Source: Bacteroidota bacterium (GTDB taxonomy: Bacteria > Bacteroidota > Bacteroidia > Bacteroidales > F082). Taken from it: a stretch of 64,000 nt of DNA. The position numbers and the translations under genes were made by a program. Below are positions 46,407 to 54,961 of this stretch, piece by piece; position 1 is the stretch's first letter, and each line of letters starts with the position of its first letter. The stretch covers positions 8,647 through 72,646 of the forward strand of contig JAEWWJ010000017.1 of NCBI GenBank assembly GCA_023396415.1, given 5' to 3'. Below the pieces are notes generated by a model. The model was not told where the DNA came from. It was given only the letters and a program-made list of their open reading frames with translations, and searched no databases.

Positions 46407-47324
46407 ATGTCAATCGTAAAATCTTTTGAGGCCTATTTGCGTTACGAAAAAGGCATGGCCAACAATTCCGTAGAAGGGTATTTGCATGATATAAAGCTAT
46501 TTACACAATTTCTGGAACAGCAATCAAATCCCCTTGACCTACCGAAAGCCACGAGCCGGCACATCCGTTTGTTCCTTGCGCAACTCACCGAGCTGGGCAT
46601 GTCGGCCAATTCACAAGCCCGAATTTTATCAGGCATTCGATCCTTTTTCAACTTTTTAGTTCTTGAAAAACTCATTATAACTGACCCTAGTTTGCTCATC
46701 GAAGCACCTTCTCTGGGAAGGAAACTCCCCGTGGTACTGTCTTATGAGGAGATTGATGCTCTAATGCAACACATTGATTTGAGCCAAAAACATGGACAGC
46801 GCAACAAAACAATGATTGAATTACTTTATGCGTGTGGATTGCGGGTTTCGGAGCTTATCAGCTTAAAAATCAGTTATATCTATTTTGACGATGGATTTAT
46901 TCAGGTCATCGGAAAGGGCGACAAAGAAAGGTTAGTTCCGGTGGGCAACCAAACCCTCAAACAGATTCGGAGTTATTTGGACGAGCAAAGGGTGCTTCTG
47001 CAACCTTCACGCTTGCACAGCGACACGCTTTTTTTAAATGGTAGAGGGAAAGGATTGACCAGGCAGATGGTTTTTATCATCATCAAGACCTTGGCAGAAA
47101 AGGCGGGCATTCATAAAAACATCAGTCCACACACTTTCCGACATTCATTTGCAACCCATTTGCTTGAGGGTGGTGCTGATTTACGGGCTGTTCAACAAAT
47201 GCTTGGTCATGTAAGCATCACCACCACAGAAATTTACACTCATATTGATAGGGATTATCTTCGCGAAACCATTACCAGTTTCCACCCAAGATCGCGTCAA
47301 AGGAACGATTACGGTTTAGTCTAA
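46407..47324 (+). CDS. xerD: Tyrosine recombinase XerC/XerD
   Basis: A 305-residue recombinase that resolves chromosome dimers at dif. The start at 46407 (MSIVKSFEAYLRYEKGMANN) is preferred over 46359, since the additional 16 residues are not family-like. N-terminal SAM-like DNA-binding domain (1-90), catalytic residues Arg146 (CGLRVSEL), lysine in GKGDKERLVPV, His242 and Arg245 (HTFRHSF), the histidine in MLGHVSITTTE, and Tyr277 in EIYTHID. Family XerD by similarity of the catalytic domain, but XerC cannot be excluded. Its last bases overlap the convergent gene at 47316. Confidence 0.9.
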   Translation: MSIVKSFEAYLRYEKGMANNSVEGYLHDIKLFTQFLEQQSNPLDLPKATSRHIRLFLAQLTELGMSANSQARILSGIRSFFNFLVLEKLIITDPSLLIEAPSLGRKLPVVLSYEEIDALMQHIDLSQKHGQRNKTMIELLYACGLRVSELISLKISYIYFDDGFIQVIGKGDKERLVPVGNQTLKQIRSYLDEQRVLLQPSRLHSDTLFLNGRGKGLTRQMVFIIIKTLAEKAGIHKNISPHTFRHSFATHLLEGGADLRAVQQMLGHVSITTTEIYTHIDRDYLRETITSFHPRSRQRNDYGLV

Positions 47325-47768
47325 TTCTATTTCGCCGGCTTCATTCACCAAAACGCCCCAGTTGATGGCCAACAATTCCTCCCCATCGTAAAAGAAATCC
47401 ATCAAGGCATCTTCAAATGAAAGCCTTAGCTCTCCTTCTTCCTCCTCAATTTCGGGATTCGTATAATTATGTTCAGCCATCAAAGCAATCACTTGCTTTG
47501 GGTTCATTTCAAACACTTTTTTGCCATATAGCAGTGATTCGAGATGATCGGTTTCAAAGCAGGAAAGTACCGTTTTTGCAACTCCTTCAAAGAAAATGGA
47601 AAGTTCATTTTCCCAGTAGTGAAGCACGATGGTATTCATCTGATCATCAGTATCTAAATGATCAATTTCTTCGGCATCACCCAAAAATTCAATGGTGTCT
47701 TCAATTGTTTGACCAAACTTCAAAACACCAAGCCCTTCTAAAGGCAAAATCTCATATGTAAATTTCAT
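47316..47768 (-). CDS. Hypothetical acidic protein
   Basis: 150 residues, very acidic (segments TNPEIEEEEGELRLSFEDAL and VLVNEAGEIELD). The N-terminal FTYEILPLEGLGVLKFGQTI and IVLHYWENELSIFFEG read as beta-strand-rich soluble protein. I do not recognise the family. Good codon structure, no competing ORF. Its stop lies inside the end of the Xer gene (9-base tail-to-tail overlap), so no terminator can lie between. Confidence 0.75.
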   Translation of the reverse strand: MKFTYEILPLEGLGVLKFGQTIEDTIEFLGDAEEIDHLDTDDQMNTIVLHYWENELSIFFEGVAKTVLSCFETDHLESLLYGKKVFEMNPKQVIALMAEHNYTNPEIEEEEGELRLSFEDALMDFFYDGEELLAINWGVLVNEAGEIELD

Positions 47769-47935
47769 AAGGCAGATTCAAATGTTATCAGCGCTAAAGA
47801 TAAGTTTTAGTTGATTTAAAATTAATAATTTACTTTTATTTTTATTAAAAAATGTTAAAACGTTTATAGCGAAGGATTTAAGATGGGATTTCACAATGAC
47901 CTAAACCAAAAAACAATGAAAATAAAAGCCTTAAC

Positions 47936-49162
47936 TTAGTTAAATCGGATGGCTTTTGAAGGTTGAACCGCATTGATAACGGTTACAGGAATGAGAAGAG
48001 CCAGAGACCAAACAACCAAAACCCCCAAATTAATACCTACAAGGTAAATGAGGCGAATTTCGACAGGTACCTCCGACAAATAATAAGATTCTTCGGGAAG
48101 CTTTAGCCAACCAAAACGACTTTGCAACATCAAAGCAAGAAGCGCGAAAAAGTTACCTATCATCATTCCTTTCAATAAAATACGGTACGAATGATACAAG
48201 AAAATACGTCTGATCCAGGCATTGTCGGCACCCATTGCTTTCAAAATTCCAATCATCGAAGTGCGTTCGAGGATGATGATCAAGAGGGTACTGATCATGG
48301 TAATTCCTGAAACCATCACCATTAAGATAAGGATGATCCAAACATTCATGTCTTGAAGCTGAAGCCAATCAAATATTTGTGGATATTTCTCAGAAGCCGT
48401 TGAAACATATAGCTCTACGGGCACTTGGTAATACAAATCTTGGGCAACTTTGGCGGCTTTTTCCTGATCAACAGCTTTAATTTCTATCGTTGCATATTGG
48501 TCTGTGCTCCAATTGTATAGCTTTTGCACATGGGCAATGTCGCCAAAAATATACCGCTCATCAAACTCAGCCAAACCTGTTTCATAAACTCCAGCAATGA
48601 TAAACTTTCGGCCTCTTGTTTGTTGGTTTTCAGCGTTTACGAACCACATTCTTAGCTCTTGACCCACTATGAGTTGTAACTTATCAGCAATCTTTTTTGA
48701 AATCAACACCTCATTGGATGTTTCTGTTGCATCAAAGGAAATAAGCTGGCCGGCAACAATGCGATCTCGAAGATAGTCCCAATGGTAGTCTGGACCGACT
48801 CCTTTTAACAGGACACCTTGAATATTGTCGTCCGTTTTAATGATTCCTGCTTTTGTGGCAACGACTTGAAAGTAATCAATCTCATTAATGTCAGACAGTT
48901 TATTAAATAATTTGTCGTCCAATTGCAAGGGCAAAGCCTCCGAAGACTGGTTGTTGTTCAGCACTTCAATCTGAACATCGGCAACAAAACCAACCACCTT
49001 GTCACGAATTTGGTTTTTGAATCCAATCACCACCGCCACAGACACAATCATCACCGCCAAGCCCAAGGCCACACTTACCATCGCAATACGAATAATGGTA
49101 GAGGAAATCAGCTCTTTTGAAACTGAAAATAATTTAGAGGCTATGAAAGATTCAGGTCGCAT
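47936..49162 (-). CDS. ABC transporter permease of the FtsX/LolE family
   Basis: A 408-residue permease. The start at 49162 (MRPESFIASKLFS) is preferred over 49198. Membrane segments are at about residues 25-48, 270-295, 320-345 and 370-395, with a MacB-type periplasmic domain between the first two and the conserved FtsX region (GITMISTLLIIILERTSMIGI, LKAMGA) at the third. LolE-like proteins release lipoproteins from the inner membrane; the ATPase and any partner permease are not in the neighbourhood. CAAAAATA at 49179-49186 is a -7 box on the minus strand. Confidence 0.87.
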   Translation of the reverse strand: MRPESFIASKLFSVSKELISSTIIRIAMVSVALGLAVMIVSVAVVIGFKNQIRDKVVGFVADVQIEVLNNNQSSEALPLQLDDKLFNKLSDINEIDYFQVVATKAGIIKTDDNIQGVLLKGVGPDYHWDYLRDRIVAGQLISFDATETSNEVLISKKIADKLQLIVGQELRMWFVNAENQQTRGRKFIIAGVYETGLAEFDERYIFGDIAHVQKLYNWSTDQYATIEIKAVDQEKAAKVAQDLYYQVPVELYVSTASEKYPQIFDWLQLQDMNVWIILILMVMVSGITMISTLLIIILERTSMIGILKAMGADNAWIRRIFLYHSYRILLKGMMIGNFFALLALMLQSRFGWLKLPEESYYLSEVPVEIRLIYLVGINLGVLVVWSLALLIPVTVINAVQPSKAIRFN

Positions 49163-49203
49163 TTTTTCTTTAATTTGGCAAAAATAATGATAAAGCAATC
49201 ACT

Positions 49204-50400
49204 ATGCCTCATAACCACATCCTCCTCTCGATAGTTTTCATCTTTCTGTTTTATCCGCAATGCAGCAACTCGCAAAATAGTGAGCTTGTAGAGTACCACT
49301 CTTTAGTGTCAGGATCTGAACAAACGAACAAATACCTCCATTTGCTGGCCGGAAAAAAGGTTGGAATCATTGCCAATCAAAGCAGCATCATTGGCAATAA
49401 GCACCTCATTGACAGCCTGTTGAATTTAGGGATAAACGTTAAAAAGATTTTCACACCCGAGCATGGCTTCCGCGGACAGGAAGATGCCGGTGCTAAAGTG
49501 GCTTCTTTCACAGATGCAAAAACAGGTATTACCGTCATATCATTGTATGGCAACAAAAAAAAACCGGATAAGGAAGATTTGGACGGGCTTGATATCCTTT
49601 GCTTCGACCTTCAGGATGTTGGCACAAGATTTTACACTTATATTTCAACCCTCACCTACCTGATGGAAGCCTGCGCCGAAAACAACCTGCCACTGCTGGT
49701 GTTGGATCGGCCCAATCCGAATGCCTTTTATGTGGATGGGCCAATTTTAAAGCCTGGTTTTGAATCGTTTGTGGGTTTGCATCCTGTGCCTGTGGTGTAT
49801 GGTTTAACGATTGGAGAATACGCATTGATGGTTAACGGCGAAAAATGGCTCAGCAACAAACTTCGGTGTAAGCTCACGGTGATCAGCCTCAACAACTACC
49901 ATCGAAACAGCATTGTGAAACTACCCGTTAAACCTTCGCCTAATCTACCTACTTGGGAATCAATCTATTTGTATCCCTCTTTATGTTTTTTTGAAGGAAC
50001 GGTGGTGAGTATCGGGAGAGGCACCGACCATCCGTTCGAGGTGTTTGGCCATCCACAAATGAAAGGAGGAAACCATTCTTTCGTACCACAATCGCGCCCC
50101 GGAGCAACCAACCCGCCCCTGATCGGGAAACAATGTTTTGGTTTTCACCTCGTTGCTTATGCCCATGAATTTGGTGGACTAAAAGGAAAAATAAATTTGG
50201 ATTGGTTGGTCAACGCCTACGCGGAATTAAAAAATCAAGGGAAATTTTTCAACAACTACTTTGATACATTGGCCGGCAGCGATCAATTAAGAAAGCAAAT
50301 TGAAGCCGGAATGACAGCAGAACAGATACGTCAAAGCTGGCAAAATGACCTCGATGGATACAAAAAAATCAGGATAAAGTATTTGCTCTACCCTGATTGA
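49204..50400 (+). CDS. DUF1343 protein, exo-beta-N-acetylmuramidase (NamZ) family
   Basis: A 398-residue exported protein. A signal peptide at 1-24 ends in FYPQCSNSQN, a poor lipobox, so it may be periplasmic or a lipoprotein. The LAGKKVGIIANQSSIIG start, KKIFTPEHGFRGQEDAGAKV, ISLYGNKKKP, LCFDLQDVGTRFYTYISTL, and VVSIGRGTDHPFEVFGHP segments match DUF1343, named NamZ after the characterised exo-muramidase. It would release terminal MurNAc from peptidoglycan fragments. It is divergent from the FtsX-like gene by about 40 bases. Confidence 0.88.
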   Translation: MPHNHILLSIVFIFLFYPQCSNSQNSELVEYHSLVSGSEQTNKYLHLLAGKKVGIIANQSSIIGNKHLIDSLLNLGINVKKIFTPEHGFRGQEDAGAKVASFTDAKTGITVISLYGNKKKPDKEDLDGLDILCFDLQDVGTRFYTYISTLTYLMEACAENNLPLLVLDRPNPNAFYVDGPILKPGFESFVGLHPVPVVYGLTIGEYALMVNGEKWLSNKLRCKLTVISLNNYHRNSIVKLPVKPSPNLPTWESIYLYPSLCFFEGTVVSIGRGTDHPFEVFGHPQMKGGNHSFVPQSRPGATNPPLIGKQCFGFHLVAYAHEFGGLKGKINLDWLVNAYAELKNQGKFFNNYFDTLAGSDQLRKQIEAGMTAEQIRQSWQNDLDGYKKIRIKYLLYPD

Positions 50401-50418
50401 TTTTTTTTGCGAAAAAGT

Positions 50419-51618
50419 CTAAATCGTACGTCCGGGATACACTTTTAATGCCGCTTCAAGAACGAGCATGGATTTTTTAAGATCTTCTACTTTAAGTACA
50501 TAGCTAATACGTACCTCATCTTTTCCTTTGCCGGGCGTTGAATAAAAACCACTTGCCGAAGCCAGCATTACCGTTTGGCCTTCATAATTGAAACCTTCGA
50601 GCAGCCATTGGCAAAAAACATCAGAATCGTCAATGGGCAGTTTTGCAACCACGTAGAATGCACCTTTTGGCGTAGGACAATATGACCCTTCCATTTTATT
50701 GATAGCCTCAACCACTACATTTCTACGTTGATAGTACTCCTGAACCACTTCTTCAAAATAAACATCAGGGGTTTCGATCGCTGCCTCGGCGGCAATTTGA
50801 CCGAATGATGGAGGACTAAGGCGGGCTTGTGCAAATTTCAAAGCCGTGCGCATGACCTCTTTGTTTTTTGAGATCATGCAGCCAATCCGTACTCCGCAGG
50901 CACTGTAACGTTTTGAAACAGAATCAATAAGAATTACATTTTCCTCGATCCCCTTAAGGTGCATACAGGAATGATGTTTGCTGCCATCATAGCAAAACTC
51001 ACGATATACCTCATCGGCAATCAGATAAAGATCATACTTCAACACCAATTGGCGCAATGTTTCCAATTCCTCTTCTGAATAAAGGTATCCTGTTGGATTG
51101 TTGGGATTACAAACCAAAATGGCTTTGGTTTTAGGTGTAATGGATTTTTCGAAATCGGCAATGGGCGGCAAGGCAAATCCCGATTCGATAGACGAAACAA
51201 TAGGAATTACTTTTACCCCGGCATTGATAGCGAAGCCGTTGTAATTGGCATAAAAAGGTTCCGGAATAATGACCTCATCATCCGGGTTCATGATGGTTTG
51301 AAAGGCAAACAAAATGGCCTCCGAAGCACCAGCACCAATAATAATGTCATCGGCGGTGATGTTGATATTGTGTTTTTTGTAATAATCAGCGAGCTTCACT
51401 CTGTAAGATGGGATACCGGCTGAATGGGAATACTCAACCACCTTTCCGCTAAAGTTACGAATGGCATTCAATGCCACTTCGGGCGTATGAATGTCGGGCT
51501 GGCCAATGTTGAGATGAAATACCTTTACACCTCTTTTTTTTGCTGCTTCTGCATAAGGGACGAGCTTTCGGATGGGTGATTCCGGCATCATTCTACCTTT
51601 TGATGAAATACCTGGCAT
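50419..51618 (-). CDS. Class I/II aminotransferase (aspartate aminotransferase-like)
   Basis: A 399-residue PLP enzyme. Pattern: FHLNIGQPDIHTPE at the N-terminus, the AILVCNPNNPTGYLYSEEEL motif, LIADEVYREFCYDG, the PLP lysine in DSVSKRYSACGVRIGC, and the C-terminal VRISYVLKVEDL with a substrate arginine. The amino donor and acceptor cannot be assigned. Full length and complete. Confidence 0.93.
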   Translation of the reverse strand: MPGISSKGRMMPESPIRKLVPYAEAAKKRGVKVFHLNIGQPDIHTPEVALNAIRNFSGKVVEYSHSAGIPSYRVKLADYYKKHNINITADDIIIGAGASEAILFAFQTIMNPDDEVIIPEPFYANYNGFAINAGVKVIPIVSSIESGFALPPIADFEKSITPKTKAILVCNPNNPTGYLYSEEELETLRQLVLKYDLYLIADEVYREFCYDGSKHHSCMHLKGIEENVILIDSVSKRYSACGVRIGCMISKNKEVMRTALKFAQARLSPPSFGQIAAEAAIETPDVYFEEVVQEYYQRRNVVVEAINKMEGSYCPTPKGAFYVVAKLPIDDSDVFCQWLLEGFNYEGQTVMLASASGFYSTPGKGKDEVRISYVLKVEDLKKSMLVLEAALKVYPGRTI

Positions 51619-51674
51619 AATATCAGTTTTATTTGGTTCTTAAAAAACGACAAAAATTTATAGTCTTAAAAAGA

Positions 51675-51711
51675 TTCAACCACCCGTCCCGAAATGGTTC
51701 GTGTGGTTGAA
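51675..51711 (-). terminator. Possible terminator between DUF1573 and aminotransferase genes
   Basis: 9-bp inverted repeat (51675-51683 with 51703-51711) with a 19-base loop; on the minus strand it is followed by TCTTTTT. The long loop makes this a weak candidate. Confidence 0.4.
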
Positions 51712-51748
51712 ATAGCTTACAAAAAGTCATCAAAACATCAACAAAAGT

Positions 51749-52213
51749 TTATTTTGAAGAAGGTGCAGTTCCTATTGCATTTGACTTTTCGGGCATTGTT
51801 TCGGTGGGCGGTAAAACTACTTCACCTTTAATGGTTAACACGACATTTTTATTCACAAGGGCATTTGAGGTGACGGTTACCGTTTTTTGAAATCTGCCTT
51901 TGATGGTAGTGTTATAAGTTACCTTAATTTTATCCGATTCACCGGGCAAAATAGGTTTGCGTGGCCAAGCAGGAACGGTGCATCCGCAGGATGACCTTGG
52001 TTGAGTAAGAATCAAAGGCTCGTTTCCTGTGTTTTTAAATTCAAATTCAAAAGCACCATCGCCATTGAGTAGCAAAGTTCCATAGTCGTGGGTAGTCTCC
52101 GTAAATGTTATTTCTGGACCATTTTGGGAAGCAGTTTGTTTTTGGTCTTGTTGGGCTTGAAGCATCGTGGTAGAAGCCAGCAAAAGAATCATTGAAAAAA
52201 ACAAGTTTTTCAT
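51749..52213 (-). CDS. DUF1573 protein, exported
   Basis: A 154-residue exported protein. Signal peptide (FFSMILLLASTTMLQAQ). Residues 32-125 are an immunoglobulin-like DUF1573 domain: EITFTETTHDYGTLL, FEFEFKNTGNEPLILTQPRS, SCGCTVPAWPRKPILPGE and TVTSNA. The SCGC pair is a family mark. Function unknown; common in Bacteroidota. TACTTTTG on the minus strand (52251-52258) matches a -7 promoter box. Confidence 0.88.
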   Translation of the reverse strand: MKNLFFSMILLLASTTMLQAQQDQKQTASQNGPEITFTETTHDYGTLLLNGDGAFEFEFKNTGNEPLILTQPRSSCGCTVPAWPRKPILPGESDKIKVTYNTTIKGRFQKTVTVTSNALVNKNVVLTIKGEVVLPPTETMPEKSNAIGTAPSSK

Positions 52214-52369
52214 TTTTCGAGATTTTGAATTAAACGATCAGTTTATTTCACAAAAGTAATATTTTTTAAAAGATACATCTTTTTTTGGTGTTAAAGTCTC
52301 TAAAAAAGCGACGATTTCTTTCGCCGGAGGGAGGTAGTTGCGCTTTAGATTTATTTTTTTTCGTTAACT

Positions 52370-52400
52370 TTTGGCATAGTGCAAGATTTGTTTAATTTTG
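52370..52400 (+). promoter_or_regulatory. Promoter of tRNA-Met
   Basis: TTTG at 52370-52373 and TAATTTTG at 52393-52400, spacer 19: an exact consensus match. It shares the 15-base run from TAATTTTG through GCACCTCC with the tRNA-Pro promoter. Confidence 0.88.
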
Positions 52401-52412
52401 CACCTCCAATTT

Positions 52413-52486
52413 GGCGAGATAGCTCAGATGGTTAGAGCGTCGGATTCATAACCCGGAGGTCCCGAGTTCAACTCTCGGTCTCGCTA
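52413..52486 (+). tRNA. tRNA-Met (anticodon CAT), elongator likely
   Basis: 74 bases. Acceptor stem GGCGAGA with TCTCGCT (G1-U72 wobble), discriminator A, D stem GCTC/GAGC, anticodon loop TTCATAA, T arm CGAG-type with TTCAACT. The anticodon stem TCGGA/CCCGG has an A-C mismatch next to the loop and a G-U at its far end. No C1-A72 mismatch, so not a standard initiator. A lysidine-type tRNA-Ile (CAT) cannot be excluded. Confidence 0.9.
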
Positions 52487-52487
52487 C

Positions 52488-52521
52488 AAAGCCCTGTAAA
52501 CGAAACGTTTACAGGGCTTTT
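52488..52521 (+). terminator. Terminator after tRNA-Met
   Basis: Perfect 15-bp inverted repeat (52488-52502 with 52506-52520) around an AAA loop, T-rich end. It begins one base after the tRNA. Confidence 0.92.
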
Positions 52522-52600
52522 CATTTAGCGCCCCTGTATTTGTACAGAATCTTTAACTTTGTTTTTCATTTCAATCAACATCAATTTTAAAAAAAGAAAG

Positions 52601-53884
52601 ATGAGAAACCAAACACCTTTGGCTGAACGACTTAGACCGGAAACCTTAGAAAACTACATCGGGCAGGAGCATTTGGTGGGTGATGGAGCAATTTTACGAC
52701 GTGCTGTCGAATCAGGTAAAATACCCTCCATCATTCTTTGGGGACCTCCCGGCGTTGGAAAAACAACGCTGGCCTTTATCATATCCAAACAACTCAAGCG
52801 CGGTTTTCATGTTCTAAGTGCCATCAATTCAGGGGTTAAAGATGTTAGAGAAGTGATTGAAAAGGCACGCATGTTGCCCATAGCACCCATTCTTTTTATT
52901 GATGAAATCCATCGCTTCAGCAAATCGCAGCAAGATTCGCTTTTAGGAGCAGTTGAAAAAGGATTGGTGACATTGATTGGTGCCACAACCGAAAATCCGA
53001 GTTTTGAGGTTATTGCGCCGCTGCTGTCGCGTTGTCAGGTTTACGTGCTTAAATCATTGGATATTCATCATTTAGATGCGCTTCTCTCAACAGCAATTGC
53101 AGCTTTAGAAAAAGACTATCAGTTAAAAATAGAGCTCAAAGAGAAAGAGGCTTTAATGCAAATTAGTGGAGGCGACGCCCGTAAGTTACTCAACGCTATT
53201 GAGTTGGTAACCGATTTGCTGGCTACTGAAGATACTGGCGGAACTACCTTGGTGATCACCAATGAAAAGGTGAAGCTGTGTATTCAAAATAATTTAGTGA
53301 AATACGACAAGATGGGCGAGATGCATTATGATGTGGTTTCGGCTTTCATCAAATCCATCCGTGGAAGCGACCCCAATGCGGCGGTGTATTATTTGGCGCG
53401 GATGGTAGAAGCCGGTGAAGATCCGCTTTTTATCGCACGTCGGATGTTGATACTTTCATCGGAAGACATCGGCAATGCCAACCCCAACGCGCTGTTGCTG
53501 GCCAACACTTGTTTCGACGCTGTGTCCAAAATTGGCTGGCCTGAAAGCCGCATCATCTTATCACAAACGGCGATTTACTTGGCTTGTTCGGCCAAAAGCA
53601 ACGCCAGCTACCTCGCCATTGGCATGGCACAAAAGCTTGTGCAATCCAGTGGCGATCTAGCTGTGCCCCTACCCTTGCGCAATGCACCCACTTCATTGAT
53701 GAAAAAGCTGCAATATGGTAGCGGTTACCAGTATGCACATGATTTTCAAGGGAATTTTGCATTTCAGGAGTTCCTTCCCGATGAGATTGCAGGCACAAAA
53801 CTCTATGATCCGGCTGACAATCCCAAGGAGCGCGAACAACGTAACCACTTAAAAATGCTATGGAAAGATAAATATGGTTATTAA
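52601..53884 (+). CDS. rarA: Replication-associated recombination protein A
   Basis: A 427-residue AAA+ ATPase (MgsA/RarA) that acts at stalled replication forks. The start at 52601 (MRNQTPLAERLRPETLENYI) is preferred over 52559. Walker A GPPGVGKTTLAF, Walker B LFIDEIHRFSKSQQD, sensor 1 GATTENPSFEVI, arginine finger LLSRCQV, and a C-terminal tetramerisation domain (AVYYLARMVEAGEDPLFIAR) are seen. It converges with the PPK2 gene and overlaps it by 4 bases. Confidence 0.95.
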   Translation: MRNQTPLAERLRPETLENYIGQEHLVGDGAILRRAVESGKIPSIILWGPPGVGKTTLAFIISKQLKRGFHVLSAINSGVKDVREVIEKARMLPIAPILFIDEIHRFSKSQQDSLLGAVEKGLVTLIGATTENPSFEVIAPLLSRCQVYVLKSLDIHHLDALLSTAIAALEKDYQLKIELKEKEALMQISGGDARKLLNAIELVTDLLATEDTGGTTLVITNEKVKLCIQNNLVKYDKMGEMHYDVVSAFIKSIRGSDPNAAVYYLARMVEAGEDPLFIARRMLILSSEDIGNANPNALLLANTCFDAVSKIGWPESRIILSQTAIYLACSAKSNASYLAIGMAQKLVQSSGDLAVPLPLRNAPTSLMKKLQYGSGYQYAHDFQGNFAFQEFLPDEIAGTKLYDPADNPKEREQRNHLKMLWKDKYGY

Positions 53885-54792
53885 GTAGTCGGGTCTTGTT
53901 GGATTTCATTTTCCAATTGAAGGCGTGCTTCCTCCAGTCTATTCAACTCATCTTGAGGCAGTTTTGGAAACGAAAGCGGCAAACTACGTAACCTATTTAC
54001 TACAATCTCGCTAACGGCATAGCGCATAAACCACTTATTATCAGCGGGAATCACATACCAAGGAGCTACCTCAGTAGAGGTGTGACTAAGCAAATCGCTG
54101 TAAGCCTGCATATAACTTTCCCAATGATGGCGTTCTTTCACATCGGCTGATGAAAATTTCCAGTTGCGCGAAGGGTCATCAATTCTTTTTAAGAAACGAC
54201 GCTTTTGTTGTTCTTTTGAAACATTCAGAAAAAACTTAATAACTATGGTTCCGTTCTCCACCAAGTGGCGTTCTAAATTGTTGATCTGGCGGTATCTGCG
54301 CAACCAAAAGTCGTTGTTGACATCATTTAATGATTGAATATCAGGAAGACGTTGACGGATCAGATATTCAGGATGTACCTTCACAATGAGCACCTCTTCG
54401 TAATAAGAACGGTTAAAAATGCCGAAATTTCCCCTTTGCGGCATACAGCGATAGGTACGCCAAAAGTAATCGTGATCAAGTTCTAAATCGGAGGGCGATT
54501 TAAAGCTAAAAACTTGCGTGCCTTGTGGGTTTAAACCCGACATCACATGTTTAATGGTGCCATCTTTTCCGGCGGCATCCATGGCCTGAAAAACCAAAAG
54601 CACAGCATAACCGTTGTGGGCATATAGTTTTCCTTGTAGCTCAATCATGTCTTTTATGTTTGCCTCAAGAAGTTTTTCTGCTTCCTTCTTTCCAAGGTTG
54701 GCAGTAAATTCGGGATCAAAATCTGAAACCCGATGAATCTCGCCAGGCTTAGCTTCCAATTTATTTAAGAGTGCATCCGACTTCATTTTCAA
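53881..54792 (-). CDS. Polyphosphate kinase 2 family protein
   Basis: A 303-residue PPK2-type polyphosphate:nucleotide phosphotransferase. Walker A QAMDAAGKDGTIKH, the lid region RCMPQRGNFGIFNRSYYEEV and FLNVSKEQQKRRFLKRIDD, and HHWESYMQAYSDLLSHTSTE segment are typical. It uses polyphosphate to phosphorylate AMP, ADP or GDP; the class cannot be fixed from sequence alone. TATATTTG on the minus strand (54805-54812) matches a -7 box 12 bases upstream of the start. Confidence 0.93.
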   Translation of the reverse strand: MKMKSDALLNKLEAKPGEIHRVSDFDPEFTANLGKKEAEKLLEANIKDMIELQGKLYAHNGYAVLLVFQAMDAAGKDGTIKHVMSGLNPQGTQVFSFKSPSDLELDHDYFWRTYRCMPQRGNFGIFNRSYYEEVLIVKVHPEYLIRQRLPDIQSLNDVNNDFWLRRYRQINNLERHLVENGTIVIKFFLNVSKEQQKRRFLKRIDDPSRNWKFSSADVKERHHWESYMQAYSDLLSHTSTEVAPWYVIPADNKWFMRYAVSEIVVNRLRSLPLSFPKLPQDELNRLEEARLQLENEIQQDPTT

Positions 54793-54961
54793 TCGTATTT
54801 ATGACAAATATAAAGATTTTTTTTTTGACAGGCCGTCCTTACCTCTTCAACGAGAAACAGAACCTTTCTAAATCCAAAAAATAAATTTTCAGCTTAAAAT
54901 TAATCCTATCCAAAATAAATGACGAGATGTACTTAACTTAGCCCTCCTAAACTTTTGTCTT

